64,000 bases of DNA from Cyanobium gracile PCC 6307 (GTDB lineage: Bacteria > Cyanobacteriota > Cyanobacteriia > PCC-6307 > Cyanobiaceae). Below are positions 1-11,420 of this stretch, piece by piece (within the stretch, counting starts at the first letter, position 1; each line of letters opens with the position of its first letter). The position numbers were made by a program, and so were the translations under genes. Where the stretch lies: positions 2,443,964 to 2,507,963 of the forward strand of contig NC_019675.1 in the NCBI RefSeq assembly GCF_000316515.1. The letters run 5' to 3'. The notes under the pieces were generated by a model. It did no database searches. It was not told the origin of the DNA and saw only the letters and a list, made by a program, of their open reading frames with translations.

Positions 1-1470
1 GACGAGGAGAACACCCGCGAGGAACTGCGCCTGCGCCACCGCTACCTCGACCTGCGCCGCGAGCGCATGGGCCGCAACCTGCGGCTGCGCCACGCCACCG
101 TGAAGGCCGCCCGCGGCTATCTGGAGGGGGAGGGCTTCATCGAGGTGGAAACGCCGGTGCTCACCCGCTCCACCCCCGAGGGCGCCCGCGATTACCTGGT
201 GCCCAGCCGGGTCTGCGGTGGGGAATGGTTCGCCCTGCCCCAGTCGCCCCAGCTGTTCAAGCAGCTGCTGATGGTGGGGGGCATCGAGCGCTACTACCAG
301 GTGGCCCGCTGCTTCCGCGACGAGGACCTGCGGGCCGACCGCCAGCCGGAGTTCACCCAGCTGGACATGGAGATGAGCTTCATGGACCAGGAAGAGATCC
401 TGGCGCTCAACGAGGGCCTGATCGCCGCCATCTGGAAGGCGGTGAAGGGCATCGAGCTGCCGCTGCCGTTCCCCCGCCTCACCTGGCACGAGGCGATGGC
501 CCGCTACGGCACCGACCGGCCCGACACCCGCTACGGCATGGAGCTCACCGACGTCTCGGACATCGTCCGGGACATGGGCTTCAAGGTGTTCTCCGGCGCC
601 GTGGCGGCCGGCGGCTCGGTGAAGTGCATCGGCGTGGCCGGCGGCAATGAGGCCGTCAGCAACGTGCGTATCAAGCCCGGTGGGGATGTGTTCAGCGAGG
701 CCCAGAAGGCGGGGGCCGGCGGCCTGGCCTTCATCCGGGTGCGGGCGGGCGGTGAGATCGACACGATCGGCGCTATCAAGGACAACCTCTCGGCCGAGAG
801 GAAGGCGGAACTGCTGGAGCGCACCGGCGCCACGGAAGGCACCCTGCTGCTGTTCGGTGCCGGCGACACCGCCACCGTCAACAAGGCCCTCGACCGGGTG
901 CGGCAGTACCTGGCCCGCGAACTGGGCCTGGTGCCGGCCGAGCGGGACAACGACCGGTGGAACTTCCTCTGGGTGGTGGATTTCCCGATGTTCGAGTTCA
1001 ACGCCGGCGAGAACCGGCTCGAAGCCCTGCACCATCCCTTCTGTGCCCCCAACCCGGGCGACCTGGGCGGCGATCCCGGCCAGTGGGCCACCACCTTGCC
1101 CACGGCCCGCGCCCAGGCCTACGACCTGGTGCTCAACGGCCTGGAGCTGGGCGGCGGCTCCCTGCGCATCCACGATTCCTCCCTGCAGCGCCAGGTGCTG
1201 CAGACCATCGGCCTGCCGCTGGAGGAGGCCGAACGCCAGTTCGGCTTCCTGATGGAGGCCCTCGACATGGGCGCCCCGCCCCACGGCGGCATCGCCTTCG
1301 GCATGGACCGGCTGGTGATGCTGCTGGTGGGTGAGGAGTCGATCCGCGACACGATCGCCTTCCCCAAGACCCAGCAGGCCCGCTGCCTGCTCACCCGCGC
1401 CCCGGCCGACGTGAGCGAGGCCCAGCTGGAGGAGCTGCACGTGGCCAGCACCTGGACGGAGGAGGAGTAG
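1..1470 (+). CDS. aspS: Aspartyl-tRNA synthetase, 5' end cut by the window
   Basis: Class II aminoacyl-tRNA synthetase that charges tRNA-Asp (or, if non-discriminating, also tRNA-Asn) in the cytoplasm. The frame is open from base 1 and begins with the RYLDLR segment that follows the N-terminal anticodon-binding OB fold, so about 100 N-terminal residues lie outside the window; the ATG at 67 is internal. Visible are motif 2 ([18 protein letters not shown]), the inserted bacterial GAD domain in the middle, and motif 3 near the C-terminus ([13 protein letters not shown]). The C-terminal end is normal. It converges on the autotransporter gene with only 25 bases between the stop codons. The family assignment is secure; specificity for Asp alone cannot be read from the sequence. 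Confidence 0.97.
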   Translation, partial: DEENTREELRLRHRYLDLRRERMGRNLRLRHATVKAARGYLEGEGFIEVETPVLTRSTPEGARDYLVPSRVCGGEWFALPQSPQLFKQLLMVGGIERYYQVARCFRDEDLRADRQPEFTQLDMEMSFMDQEEILALNEGLIAAIWKAVKGIELPLPFPRLTWHEAMARYGTDRPDTRYGMELTDVSDIVRDMGFKVFSGAVAAGGSVKCIGVAGGNEAVSNVRIKPGGDVFSEAQKAGAGGLAFIRVRAGGEIDTIGAIKDNLSAERKAELLERTGATEGTLLLFGAGDTATVNKALDRVRQYLARELGLVPAERDNDRWNFLWVVDFPMFEFNAGENRLEALHHPFCAPNPGDLGGDPGQWATTLPTARAQAYDLVLNGLELGGGSLRIHDSSLQRQVLQTIGLPLEEAERQFGFLMEALDMGAPPHGGIAFGMDRLVMLLVGEESIRDTIAFPKTQQARCLLTRAPADVSEAQLEELHVASTWTEEE

Positions 1471-1495
1471 CCCGGCAGGCCCCCAGGGCTGGCAA

Positions 1496-3979
1496 CTAGA
1501 ACTTCACTTTCACGCCCCCGCTGTAGGTGAACTGGGAGCCGTTCGAGAACACCTCGTAGCCGATGCCGGCATACACAGAGGCATTCTCTGCCACCTTCAG
1601 GTCCACCCCACCGTCCACCACAAACGCGTTCACGCCACGATTCTGCCCCTGGGTGATGAACGTGCCGGCCGCCGGAGCGCTGGAGAACGATGAGGTGATG
1701 GAGCGGGATGCGGCGTCGTTGCCAAGGGCATCCACCTGATAGGCCACGGCAAGTCTGGGAGTGATGGCGGTGGTGTTGCTCCTGTTGAGGGGGATCGGGC
1801 CTGTGGCCAGTTCCAGGCCCACTGTTCCCACCAGACTGTTCGCTGTATGACCCTGAACCTGCAGATTCAGGGGCCCTCCATCCAATTCACCGAAACTGAG
1901 TTGCTGGTAGCCACCCCACGCCAGACCCAGAAGCGGCTTGACGGTGACGGGAGTCCTGGCGGTCGGACCTGTCAGATCGATGCGGTAGTCCGCATTGATG
2001 GCCACGTTGTAGCCATTCGCGTTAGTTGCCGCATCGATCGCTGATCCGTTGCCGATGAAGGCGACAAGGCGGCTGCCGTTTCCCTTGAAATTCGCGTAAC
2101 CCACCAGACCGCGGACATTCCAGCGGTCCGTGGGTTGATAGACCCCATAGAATGACATGCTGTTGACGCCTGCCGTGACGGAGGCATTGGTGAGGGCCAT
2201 GTTGTTCAGGGAGGAGGTGCCTCGCCCATAGGCCAGACCGACGGTCCACCCTGGGCCCGGTCTGACCTCAACTCCGATGAAGCTGGAGAAGACACCCGAA
2301 CGGTAGCCAGAGAGCCCGCCGCCGCCGTCGATGGTGCTGCTGCCATTGGCCGCCAGGGCGAACACGCACCAGGGCGATGGAGATCTCTTGCCTGATGCCA
2401 GGGCTTCAGCCCTCACCACCCAGCCGGTGGCTCGGCAGGAGCCGGCCTGGGCCATCAGGAGTTTGCGTTGACGCTTGAGTGTCTCCAGCCCGACGCTCTG
2501 GAAGGCGGCGTAGGGCTCGGGGGAGAGGGAATCGATCGCCGCGCTGAGTTGACTGCCCGACGTCAGACCCAGCAGCGCTGCCGTGGCCCCCAGGAAGTCG
2601 GCGGAGACCCCTGACGCGGCAGCCTGGTCGGTCGTGAAGCCCGTGGTACCGATCGGCGCGCCCGTGTTGTTGGCATTTCCCCCGGCCCCGATCGCGAGCG
2701 ACTGGAATACGCGGTCAAAAGCTCCTGCCGTCGCCAGCTGATTGACACCACCCTGGCCCAGGAGCTGCAGGGCGGAGGTGGTGGCGCCTTGGCCGTTGCG
2801 CGGCTGCCAGCGCACATCGAACGTTCTGGGATTACCGTCAGCTTCCTGGATCAGGGTGGTCCCCAGATTCAGCAGGGCACTCGGAACACTGACAGGCTGG
2901 AGCATGAGGGAGCCGGGCGTCGCGAAATCCGGGCTGTTGGGCGCCGCCACGATGGTGTAACTCAATCCGGGCCAGGGGCCTCCGCCACCGAAGCCGGTCA
3001 GCGTCGCCGTGCCCGAGAAGGTTCCCACCGCGCCGGTGACGTTGATCCTGTCCACCTGAGGGCCCTGGATCTCTGCACGGATCGTGCCGCCGTTGAGGTT
3101 CAGAGCCGCGGCCGTGAGGGTTCCGATGGAATTGCCCGGTGCAATGGACCCACCGGGATTGATCGTGGTGAAAGGCAGGAAGCCATTGCCACCCACGGTT
3201 CCGCCTGACTGCACAAGCAGGCCTGCAGAGCTGGCTATGGAGCCATTGATCAGAACAACAGCGCCGTTGTTGATCGTCGTGAAACCTCTGTAGGGGTTGT
3301 CAGCCGAAAGATTGATGCCACCGCCCACACCTGTGTTGGTGAATCCGAAGGGGCCGCTGCCGGAGAACACGCCGTTGAAACTCGCGATGTTTCCATTGGT
3401 GTCGACCGTTCCACCCGCTTCCCCAAGGGTGTAGTCAGTGGCATAGGGCCCTGATGCATCCACCACCAACGTGCCGCCAGCGAAGGTGGTGCTGTAGGGA
3501 TTGCTGGCTGAGGCATTGCCACCGGGGATAATGCCCGAGGGAGGAGGCGGGACAGGGGTAGGAGGCGGGACGGGGGTAGGGGGGACAGAAAGGATTGCAT
3601 AGACTTCAGGGAAGAAACCCCTCAGATTCAATCTAATAGGAGTATCGGGGCTCTCGAAGACCCATGCACGCGTAAAAAAACTCGCATTAGACCAAGAAAA
3701 ATATGGACCATATCTACCGCTCCTGTTAGGGTACCCGAGCTCACCCCCTACCTCTGTTGCGAAAGTCTTAGCAAGGTCGCTGTTGTTCAGCCAAGGCATA
3801 GTAGTGGCGTTAAACTGATCTCTTGAGTCAATGTAAATAAGCGTTGTAGAGGTGATCGAATAATTGAAGCCATCCAGTGTCACCGTCACTGGATTTGCCT
3901 TGGCAGAGGCCCACGGTCCCAGCACGATGGAAGCCGCGCCGATGGAGGAAATGCAAAAAGGAAGGATGGGAAGTCGCAC
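1496..3979 (-). CDS. Autotransporter-like outer-membrane protein (827 aa)
   Basis: Predicted secreted and outer-membrane protein. Residues 1-28 form a signal peptide ending in a SAKA cleavage site. Residues 30-130 are a separate domain of unknown fold. A proline-rich linker of repeated PPTPVPP units lies at about 131-149. A Gly/Asn/Thr-rich passenger of autotransporter-type beta strands (GGTLVVDASG, GGTVGGNG and GGSIAPGNSIGTL motifs) runs from about 150 to 330. The last ~270 residues have the alternating pattern of an autotransporter beta barrel and end in KVKF, a typical terminal Phe. The DNA for residues 1-130 (about 3590-3979) is clearly richer in A/T than the rest, so the N-terminal domain may be acquired. 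The natural substrate or adhesion target is unknown. A region of 800 bases without an intact gene lies upstream. Confidence 0.88.
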   Translation of the reverse strand: MRLPILPFCISSIGAASIVLGPWASAKANPVTVTLDGFNYSITSTTLIYIDSRDQFNATTMPWLNNSDLAKTFATEVGGELGYPNRSGRYGPYFSWSNASFFTRAWVFESPDTPIRLNLRGFFPEVYAILSVPPTPVPPPTPVPPPPSGIIPGGNASASNPYSTTFAGGTLVVDASGPYATDYTLGEAGGTVDTNGNIASFNGVFSGSGPFGFTNTGVGGGINLSADNPYRGFTTINNGAVVLINGSIASSAGLLVQSGGTVGGNGFLPFTTINPGGSIAPGNSIGTLTAAALNLNGGTIRAEIQGPQVDRINVTGAVGTFSGTATLTGFGGGGPWPGLSYTIVAAPNSPDFATPGSLMLQPVSVPSALLNLGTTLIQEADGNPRTFDVRWQPRNGQGATTSALQLLGQGGVNQLATAGAFDRVFQSLAIGAGGNANNTGAPIGTTGFTTDQAAASGVSADFLGATAALLGLTSGSQLSAAIDSLSPEPYAAFQSVGLETLKRQRKLLMAQAGSCRATGWVVRAEALASGKRSPSPWCVFALAANGSSTIDGGGGLSGYRSGVFSSFIGVEVRPGPGWTVGLAYGRGTSSLNNMALTNASVTAGVNSMSFYGVYQPTDRWNVRGLVGYANFKGNGSRLVAFIGNGSAIDAATNANGYNVAINADYRIDLTGPTARTPVTVKPLLGLAWGGYQQLSFGELDGGPLNLQVQGHTANSLVGTVGLELATGPIPLNRSNTTAITPRLAVAYQVDALGNDAASRSITSSFSSAPAAGTFITQGQNRGVNAFVVDGGVDLKVAENASVYAGIGYEVFSNGSQFTYSGGVKVKF

Positions 3980-4408
3980 GCGACGTGAAATGTTGTCGAA
4001 AAGAGTCTGTCGAAATTAGCCTTCACTGAGATAAGGGCCAACTTCAAAGGGCAGCGCTGGATCTGGCACAGGCATTGCGCTGCTCATCCCCCATGGATTC
4101 AACCCCAAAAATGAGACGTCACCTCCTGGACGTCCCATGAAAAGGGGTCTGCGACGCACCATGATTCATTGACTGTCTCCCCAAGGCTCTATCGCCTTCC
4201 TCTGGCGATCCGGCAGTGGCCCACCCGGGGAAACCGACGGGGGCCAGGCTCGTATGGGGGCAGGGCCCGGCCTGGAGTCTTGGAGGGTCAAGTGGAATTC
4301 CTGAATCAAGCGGGAAGATTCACGCAACGGAGGCTTGCCTGAATCCCATTGGCATCAGGCCGATCTGGTTGGAGATCAGAAATCACCCCCGATTGTTCCA
4401 TCGGGGGT
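3980..4408. other. Long non-coding stretch upstream of the autotransporter
   Basis: No convincing gene is seen here. The stretch is less GC-rich than the neighbouring genes and must contain the promoter of the leftward autotransporter gene. It also carries the paired GACGTC sites listed separately. The right part merges into decayed sigma-factor sequence. An open frame does run through it into dps, but its residues look non-native before the Dps start at 4780. Confidence 0.5.
4115..4134. promoter_or_regulatory. Paired GACGTC sites, possible operator
   Basis: Two copies of the palindrome GACGTC are separated by eight bases, so the whole is itself an inverted repeat. It lies about 140 bases upstream of the autotransporter start. 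The symmetry is what a dimeric regulator would bind, but no regulator can be named and chance is not excluded. Confidence 0.2.
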
Positions 4409-4622
4409 TCCGATCTGGTGCGGCGGATGTTCAATGGCCTCAGCCGGATCGATCTTCTGGCTCAGGATCAGGAAGAAGCGTCCTCCCTGGCCTGGGATGG
4501 CGGTGCTGCATCGACGCCTGCGGCAGGGGGTGGAGCGGTTCGATCCACAGCGGGGCATCCGCTTCGACACCTTTTCCTACTGGTGGATCCGCCAGGGGAT
4601 CCTCCATTCCCTCGCCGCCTGA
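4409..4622 (+). pseudogene. Remnant of a sigma-70 family (RpoD-like) gene
   Basis: Two pieces of a primary or group 2 sigma factor remain in different frames. At about 4409-4485 the frame reads [20 protein letters not shown], which matches the spacing of region 1.2 in cyanobacterial sigma factors (D-x-V/I-R-x7-R-I/V-x-L-L). At 4518-4622, in another frame, it reads [20 protein letters not shown] followed by IRQGI, the region 2.3-2.4 signature. Roughly 60 residues that should separate them, and all of regions 3 and 4, are missing, and the second piece ends in a stop. It is therefore a decayed fragment, not a working gene. Regions 1.2 and 2.4 are distinctive enough that chance similarity is unlikely. 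Confidence 0.65.
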
Positions 4623-4779
4623 TGGTCGCCCTGGGCCGCACCCACGCCGTGATCGGGGTGGAGCTGAGCCTCCCCTGGGAAGGGGGCCCGCAGGATCGAG
4701 TCAACGGCCCAACGGCGGCTGCGCCGGAGGCAGCACGGCGACGGAGTGCGCGATCATCTGTTCAGCCACGACGGAGTTC

Positions 4780-5265
4780 ATGACCACCACCGCCCCCCCC
4801 ATCGACATCGGCATCCCCGCCGCCCAGCGTCAGGAGATCGCCGAGGGCCTCGGCCGGGTCCTGGCCGACAGCACCGTGCTCTACGCCAAGACCCACGGCT
4901 TCCACTGGAACGTGACCGGACCGATGTTCAACACGCTCCACCTGATGTTCATGGACCAGTACACCGAGCTCTGGACCGCCCTCGACCTGATCGCCGAGCG
5001 CATCCGGGCCCTCGGCTTCCCCGCCCCCTTTGGCGGCACCCTCTATGCCGGCCTCTCCTCGATCCCCGAGGCCGAAGGCGTCCCCGCCGCCCTGGCCATG
5101 GTGCGGGAGCTGGTGGAGGGCCATGAGGCCGTGGCCCGCACGATCCGCTCGGTGTTCACCCTGGCCGACGAGGCCAACGACCAGCCCACCGCCGACCTGC
5201 TCACCCAGCGGCTGCAGATCCACGAGAAGACGGCCTGGATGCTGAGGAGCCTCCTGGAGGGGTGA
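4780..5265 (+). CDS. dps: Dps/ferritin-like DNA-protection protein (161 aa)
   Basis: Mini-ferritin that oxidises and stores iron and protects DNA from peroxide, usually as a dodecamer. The ferroxidase ligands are recognisable: the His in [12 protein letters not shown] on one helix and the Asp/Glu in [17 protein letters not shown] on the next. Length and four-helix pattern are normal for the family. I place the start at ATG 4780 ([13 protein letters not shown]) because residues encoded upstream in the same open frame are not protein-like and overlap the sigma remnant. It stands alone and is followed by two hairpins and pyrG. KatG elsewhere in the window serves the same peroxide-defence role. 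Confidence 0.93.
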   Translation: MTTTAPPIDIGIPAAQRQEIAEGLGRVLADSTVLYAKTHGFHWNVTGPMFNTLHLMFMDQYTELWTALDLIAERIRALGFPAPFGGTLYAGLSSIPEAEGVPAALAMVRELVEGHEAVARTIRSVFTLADEANDQPTADLLTQRLQIHEKTAWMLRSLLEG

Positions 5266-5295
5266 GCATCAGCGGTGCGGCCTGCGCCGGTCCGC

Positions 5296-5328
5296 GCCCG
5301 CTTTGCGGGCAACGGCCGGCTTCGGCCG
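5296..5328 (+). terminator. Tandem hairpins after dps
   Basis: Two perfect stem-loops follow each other: GCCCGC-TTT-GCGGGC at 5296-5310 and CGGCCG-GCTT-CGGCCG at 5313-5328. They lie 30 bases after the dps stop and before the pyrG promoter, which fits transcript termination or 3' end protection. There is no T run, so they are not classical intrinsic terminators. Confidence 0.4.
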
Positions 5329-5433
5329 CCCCGCTGACGCCCCCTCAAGGAGGCTGGGCACGCTCCGGCTGGATGGCGGGGAGGGGGCGCTGCGACGGAG
5401 GCCCGTGAGCGCGGCCGGCCTGGAAGGGGTCGG

Positions 5434-7759
<2,326 letters not shown>

Positions 7760-7762
<3 letters not shown>

Positions 7763-7796
7763 GGCCCCGCTGCGGAGCCCCAGCGCTGGGGCCTCA
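7760..7796. terminator. Hairpin shared by queE and ecotin stop codons
   Basis: A perfect 9-base inverted repeat, TGAGGCCCC ... GGGGCCTCA with a 19-base loop, starts exactly at the queE stop TGA (7760-7762) and ends exactly at the ecotin stop on the other strand (7794-7796). It can fold in either transcript and so probably ends or protects both convergent messages. There is no T run. Confidence 0.5.
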
Positions 7797-8342
7797 GAGG
7801 GCCTGGGCCGGCTGCTGCACCTTCTCCGCCTTCCAGAGCCGCCAGCGCAGCTGCAGATCCTTCGGGGTATAGACGACGATCGGCCGGCTGGCGTCGTAGG
7901 GCACCACGAAGGGCTTGCTGCCCATCGGGATGAACACCTTGCGTGTCGCCTGGCCGGGGGGGCAGGCCATCAGGGTCGACACCATCGGCCCCACATCGCT
8001 CACCGTGTAGACGCTGACGCCCAGGCCCTTCAGCTTGCTGGCGCGGAAGCGGCCGCGGAAGGCCCTCTGGTTGCAGTCGGCCTCCACCTCCCGGCCGGCG
8101 ATCAGCTGCACCCGCCAGTCGCTCGGATTGGGCGACAGGCGCGGATCGGCGGTGGGCGGCAGCACGCCGGGCAGCTGGATCACCCAGCGGGTCTGGGCGG
8201 CGGTGGGCTTCGGGTAGGGCGTCAGGTCCAGCCGGGGGATGGCCCGGGCCGGTGCCACCGCCAGCGCCAGCAGGGACGGCAGGCTGACGATGACGCTGGC
8301 GGTGGCCGCGGCCGCCGTGGCGCGGCGCAGGGCATGGGCCAT
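7794..8342 (-). CDS. eco: Ecotin family serine protease inhibitor
   Basis: Periplasmic dimeric inhibitor of trypsin-fold serine proteases. A signal peptide (about 1-34, ending PARA) precedes the ecotin core: LDLTPYPKP, the first disulfide Cys in [11 protein letters not shown], the reactive loop [10 protein letters not shown] with the second Cys, then [20 protein letters not shown] near the C-terminus. By alignment to E. coli ecotin (STMMAC) the P1 residue is Leu instead of Met. The start chosen at 8342 gives a clean signal peptide and 182 aa. It is inverted between queE and queC, with only 39 bases between its start and that of queC, so the two promoters must overlap. Ecotin is best known from proteobacteria. 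Confidence 0.9.
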   Translation of the reverse strand: MAHALRRATAAAATASVIVSLPSLLALAVAPARAIPRLDLTPYPKPTAAQTRWVIQLPGVLPPTADPRLSPNPSDWRVQLIAGREVEADCNQRAFRGRFRASKLKGLGVSVYTVSDVGPMVSTLMACPPGQATRKVFIPMGSKPFVVPYDASRPIVVYTPKDLQLRWRLWKAEKVQQPAQAL

Positions 8343-8381
8343 GGGGAACCTCGGAAGGGACCGGAATCCGGCGCCACCACC

Positions 8382-9221
8382 ATGGCATCCTCCGTCGCGT
8401 CCGATCGCTCCGCCCCCCGCGACCGCTTCCACAATGGGTGGGCCGTCGCGACCGCTCGCCCCATCACCCGCTCCCCTGCCACCTCCTCCCCTTTCCCGCC
8501 GCTCGCCATCGCCCTGCTCTCCGGCGGCCTGGATTCGGCCACCGCCGCGGCGCTGGCGATCGAGGCGGGCCACCGGGTGATCGGCCTCTCCTTCGACTAC
8601 GGCCAGCGCCACCGGCGCGAGCTGGACGCCGCCGCCGCGGTGGCCGGCGCCCTGGCCCTTGAGGAGCACCACGTGATCGCCGTGAACCTGGCGGCCTGGG
8701 GCGGTTCGGCCCTGACCGATCCGGCCATCCCTGTCCCCGACGGCGGCGTGGTCGAGGGGGTGATTCCCAGCACCTACGTCCCTGGCCGCAACACGGTCTT
8801 CATCGCCCTGGGGCTGAGCCTCGCCGAAGCCCGCGGCGCCACCAGCCTCGTGCTCGGGGTCAACGCGGTGGATTACTCCGGCTATCCCGACTGCCGCCCC
8901 GACTACCTGGCCGCCTTCCAGAACCTGGCCGACCTGGCCACCAAGGCGGGACGGGAGGGCCAGGGGGCCCGCCTCTGGGCCCCCCTGGTGGCCTGGGACA
9001 AGGCCACCATCGTGCGCGAGGCCCTGCGGCTGGGGGTGCCGATCGCGGCCACCTGGAGCTGCTACAGCGGCGAGGATCTCCCCTGCGGCCGCTGCGACAG
9101 CTGCCGCATCCGTGATGCCGCCCTGGTGGCCGCGGGCCGGGCCGACCTGACCAGCGCCGCCGTTCGTGCCGGAGCCGACCTCCCCGCTGGAGCCGCCCTC
9201 CGCACTGGAGCCGACTGTTGA
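8382..9221 (+). CDS. queC: 7-cyano-7-deazaguanine synthase QueC
   Basis: ATP-dependent enzyme that turns 7-carboxy-7-deazaguanine into preQ0. The PP-loop [10 protein letters not shown] lies about 45 residues in, and the zinc-binding cysteines near the C-terminus are [15 protein letters not shown]. The ATG at 8382 is the only usual in-frame start before the PP-loop and gives an extension of about 40 residues of low complexity, so the true start could be a rarer codon. The C-terminal tail carries three copies of an 18-base unit. The stop overlaps the pabB start as TTGA. Together with queE this supplies the preQ0 pathway. Confidence 0.93.
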   Translation: MASSVASDRSAPRDRFHNGWAVATARPITRSPATSSPFPPLAIALLSGGLDSATAAALAIEAGHRVIGLSFDYGQRHRRELDAAAAVAGALALEEHHVIAVNLAAWGGSALTDPAIPVPDGGVVEGVIPSTYVPGRNTVFIALGLSLAEARGATSLVLGVNAVDYSGYPDCRPDYLAAFQNLADLATKAGREGQGARLWAPLVAWDKATIVREALRLGVPIAATWSCYSGEDLPCGRCDSCRIRDAALVAAGRADLTSAAVRAGADLPAGAALRTGADC

Positions 9222-10534
9222 GGAGCGACCCGCTTCCCTGGCTGGAGCCCCGGGCCCTGGCCCGGGTCCTGGCCGAACGCTTCGGCCAGGACGGGCTGGT
9301 GCTGCTCGACGGTGACGGCAGCCCCCTCGGCTGCCGCGGTGTGCTCGGGGTGGATCCCGTGGCCAGCGTGACCTGCCGGGGGCTGCCGGGCAGTCCGGGG
9401 GCGGCCGATCCCTTCGACGTCTTCGCCGATCTGGAGCGCCAGGGCGGACCGTGGCTGGGCTGGCTCGGCTACGAAGCCGGGGCCTGGGTGGAGCCGGCCG
9501 GGCACTGGCAGGCCTCCGACATGGCCACCCTGTGGGCGGCCCGCCACGACCCCCTGATCCATTTCGACCGGGGGGAGGGTCGGCTCTGGCTGGAGGGCCA
9601 GGACCCGGCCCGGTTCGCGGCCATGGCGGGGCTGCTGGCGGATCCCGCCACAGGGGCGGCGGTGGCCGGGGCCGGGGAGCGCCCGGCCGAGGGGCCTGGC
9701 ATCGCCCGCGGTGACTGGCACTGGCACACCGACCCGGACACCTATGCCGCCCAGGTGGGGATCCTGCGGGAGTGGATCGCCGCCGGTGACCTGTTCCAGG
9801 CCAACCTCACCGCCTGCTGCGAGAGCCTGCGGCCGCAGCCGCCCGATCCGCTGGCGTTGTTCCTCCGGCTCGTGGGCCACGGCCCGGCCCCCTTCGCCGG
9901 CCTGGCCATTGCCGGCGGGGAGGCGGTGATCTCGGCCTCGCCGGAGCGCTTTCTGCGCCTGCACCCCGACGGCCAGGTGGAGACGCGCCCGATCAAGGGC
10001 ACCCGGCCGCGCCGGGCCGACCCCGACGCCGATGCCGCCAGTGCCGCCGAGCTGATCTGCGACCCCAAGGACCGGGCCGAGAACGTGATGATTGTCGACC
10101 TGCTGCGCAACGACCTGGGCCGGGTCTGCGTGCCGGGGTCGGTGCATGTGCCCCAGCTGCTGGGGCTGGAGAGCTACGCCCACGTGCACCACCTCACCTC
10201 GGTGGTGATGGGCCGGCTCGCCGAAGGCCGCGGCCTGGTCGACCTGCTGCGGGCCTGCTGGCCGGGGGGCTCGATCACCGGCGCCCCCAAGGTGCGGGCC
10301 TGCCGGCGCCTCAACCAGCTGGAACCGGTGCCGCGGGGGCCCTACTGCGGCTCCCTCTTCCACCTGGGCGCCGACGGCGGCTTCGACAGCAGCATCCTCA
10401 TCCGCAGCCTGATTCAGAAGGATCGGCGCCTGCGGCTGCACGCCGGCGGCGGCATCGTGGCCGATTCCGACCCGGCCGGGGAGGCCCGGGAGATGGGCTG
10501 GAAGATCGAGCCGCTGCTGGAGGCCCTGGCATGA
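9218..10534 (+). CDS. pabB: Aminodeoxychorismate synthase component I
   Basis: Chorismate-utilising enzyme that makes 4-amino-4-deoxychorismate for folate. The family signature is clear: PIKGTRPRR, with the Lys that marks PabB rather than the Ala of anthranilate synthase, then [18 protein letters not shown] and GGSITGAPK. Length (438 aa) is normal for a stand-alone PabB without a fused amidotransferase. The start is TTG at 9218, overlapping the queC stop by three bases; the 3' end overlaps pabC as ATGA. Both overlaps suggest one transcript with coupled translation. The glutaminase partner PabA is not in the window. Confidence 0.94.
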   Translation: MRSDPLPWLEPRALARVLAERFGQDGLVLLDGDGSPLGCRGVLGVDPVASVTCRGLPGSPGAADPFDVFADLERQGGPWLGWLGYEAGAWVEPAGHWQASDMATLWAARHDPLIHFDRGEGRLWLEGQDPARFAAMAGLLADPATGAAVAGAGERPAEGPGIARGDWHWHTDPDTYAAQVGILREWIAAGDLFQANLTACCESLRPQPPDPLALFLRLVGHGPAPFAGLAIAGGEAVISASPERFLRLHPDGQVETRPIKGTRPRRADPDADAASAAELICDPKDRAENVMIVDLLRNDLGRVCVPGSVHVPQLLGLESYAHVHHLTSVVMGRLAEGRGLVDLLRACWPGGSITGAPKVRACRRLNQLEPVPRGPYCGSLFHLGADGGFDSSILIRSLIQKDRRLRLHAGGGIVADSDPAGEAREMGWKIEPLLEALA

Positions 10535-11400
10535 GCGGCGGCGGCGTGCACCCGGTCGGCACGGCCATCGCCTGGATCGACGGGCCGTCCCCGGAGGGAA
10601 CCTGGGGCGATCCCGACCGGCTCTGCCTGCCCCTCAACGACCGGGGCCTGCTGCTGGCCGATGGCCTGTTCGAGACGCTGCTGGTCCAGGGGGGGCAGCC
10701 CCGGCTGCTCGCGGAGCACCTGGAGCGCTGGCGCGCCTCGGCCGCCAGTCTGGGAATGGCGCCACCCCCCGGGGCCGACCGGGTGCGGCCGCTGCTGGCC
10801 GAGGCCGTGGCCCGCAGCGGCCTGACCGGCACCGGGGCCCTGCGGCTCAACTGGAGCCGGGGCAGTGGCGCTGGCCGGGGACTGGCGCTGCCGGGGCCGG
10901 ACGAACCCCAGGGCCGACCCCGCTTCTGGCTGCAGCTGAGCCCCTGGACGCCGGCCTCCACGCCGGTGACGGTGATCGTCAGCGCGTTGGAGCGTCGCAA
11001 TGCAGCCAGCCTGGTCAGCCGCTGCAAGACCTTCGCCTACGCCGGCGCCATCCAGGCCCTGCGGGAGGCCCGGGCCGCCGGGGCCGATGACGCCCTGCTG
11101 CTCGGCAGTGGCGGTGACCTCTGCTGCGGCACCAGCGCCAACCTGCTGGTGTGGCGCAGGGGCGCGTGGGTCACCCCGCCCCTGGAGAGCGGCTGCCTGC
11201 CGGGGGTGATGCGGGGCCGGGGCCTTGCCCTGGGGCTGGTGCGGGAGGCGCGGCTGTCTGTGGCGGACCTGCTGGCCAGCGAGGCGGCCCTGCTGATCAA
11301 CAGCCTGGGCGGCCGCCCGATCCGGCGCTGCGGGGCCACCGATCTGCCCGTGCCCGCCGGGGTTGATGGCCTCTGGGGCCGGCTGCTGGCGTCGTCATAG
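10531..11400 (+). CDS. pabC: Aminodeoxychorismate lyase (class IV aminotransferase)
   Basis: PLP enzyme of fold type IV; next to pabB it most likely releases pyruvate from aminodeoxychorismate to give 4-aminobenzoate. Visible family features are the early NDRGLLLADGLFETLLV segment, the Lys in SRCKTFAYAGAIQA that would bind PLP, the EARAAGADDALLL segment and the phosphate-binding GTSANLLVW. Length is 289 aa. The start ATG overlaps the pabB stop. A branched-chain or D-amino-acid aminotransferase cannot be excluded from sequence alone, but the neighbour decides. The stop codon TAG lies inside a candidate -10 box for the next gene. Confidence 0.88.
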   Translation: MSGGGVHPVGTAIAWIDGPSPEGTWGDPDRLCLPLNDRGLLLADGLFETLLVQGGQPRLLAEHLERWRASAASLGMAPPPGADRVRPLLAEAVARSGLTGTGALRLNWSRGSGAGRGLALPGPDEPQGRPRFWLQLSPWTPASTPVTVIVSALERRNAASLVSRCKTFAYAGAIQALREARAAGADDALLLGSGGDLCCGTSANLLVWRRGAWVTPPLESGCLPGVMRGRGLALGLVREARLSVADLLASEAALLINSLGGRPIRRCGATDLPVPAGVDGLWGRLLASS

Positions 11401-11403
11401 GTT
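11398..11403 (+). promoter_or_regulatory. Candidate -10 box (TAGGTT) for the lipoprotein gene
   Basis: TAGGTT fits TAnnnT and begins at the first base of the pabC stop codon. It stands 17 bases before the start at 11421. Confidence 0.4.
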
Positions 11404-11420
11404 GGCGCCAGAGTCGATCG

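Noticed and set aside
4216-4779. N-terminal extension of Dps by 188 residues
   Set aside because: The frame is open but the residues are low-complexity, unlike any Dps, and overlap the sigma remnant in other frames.
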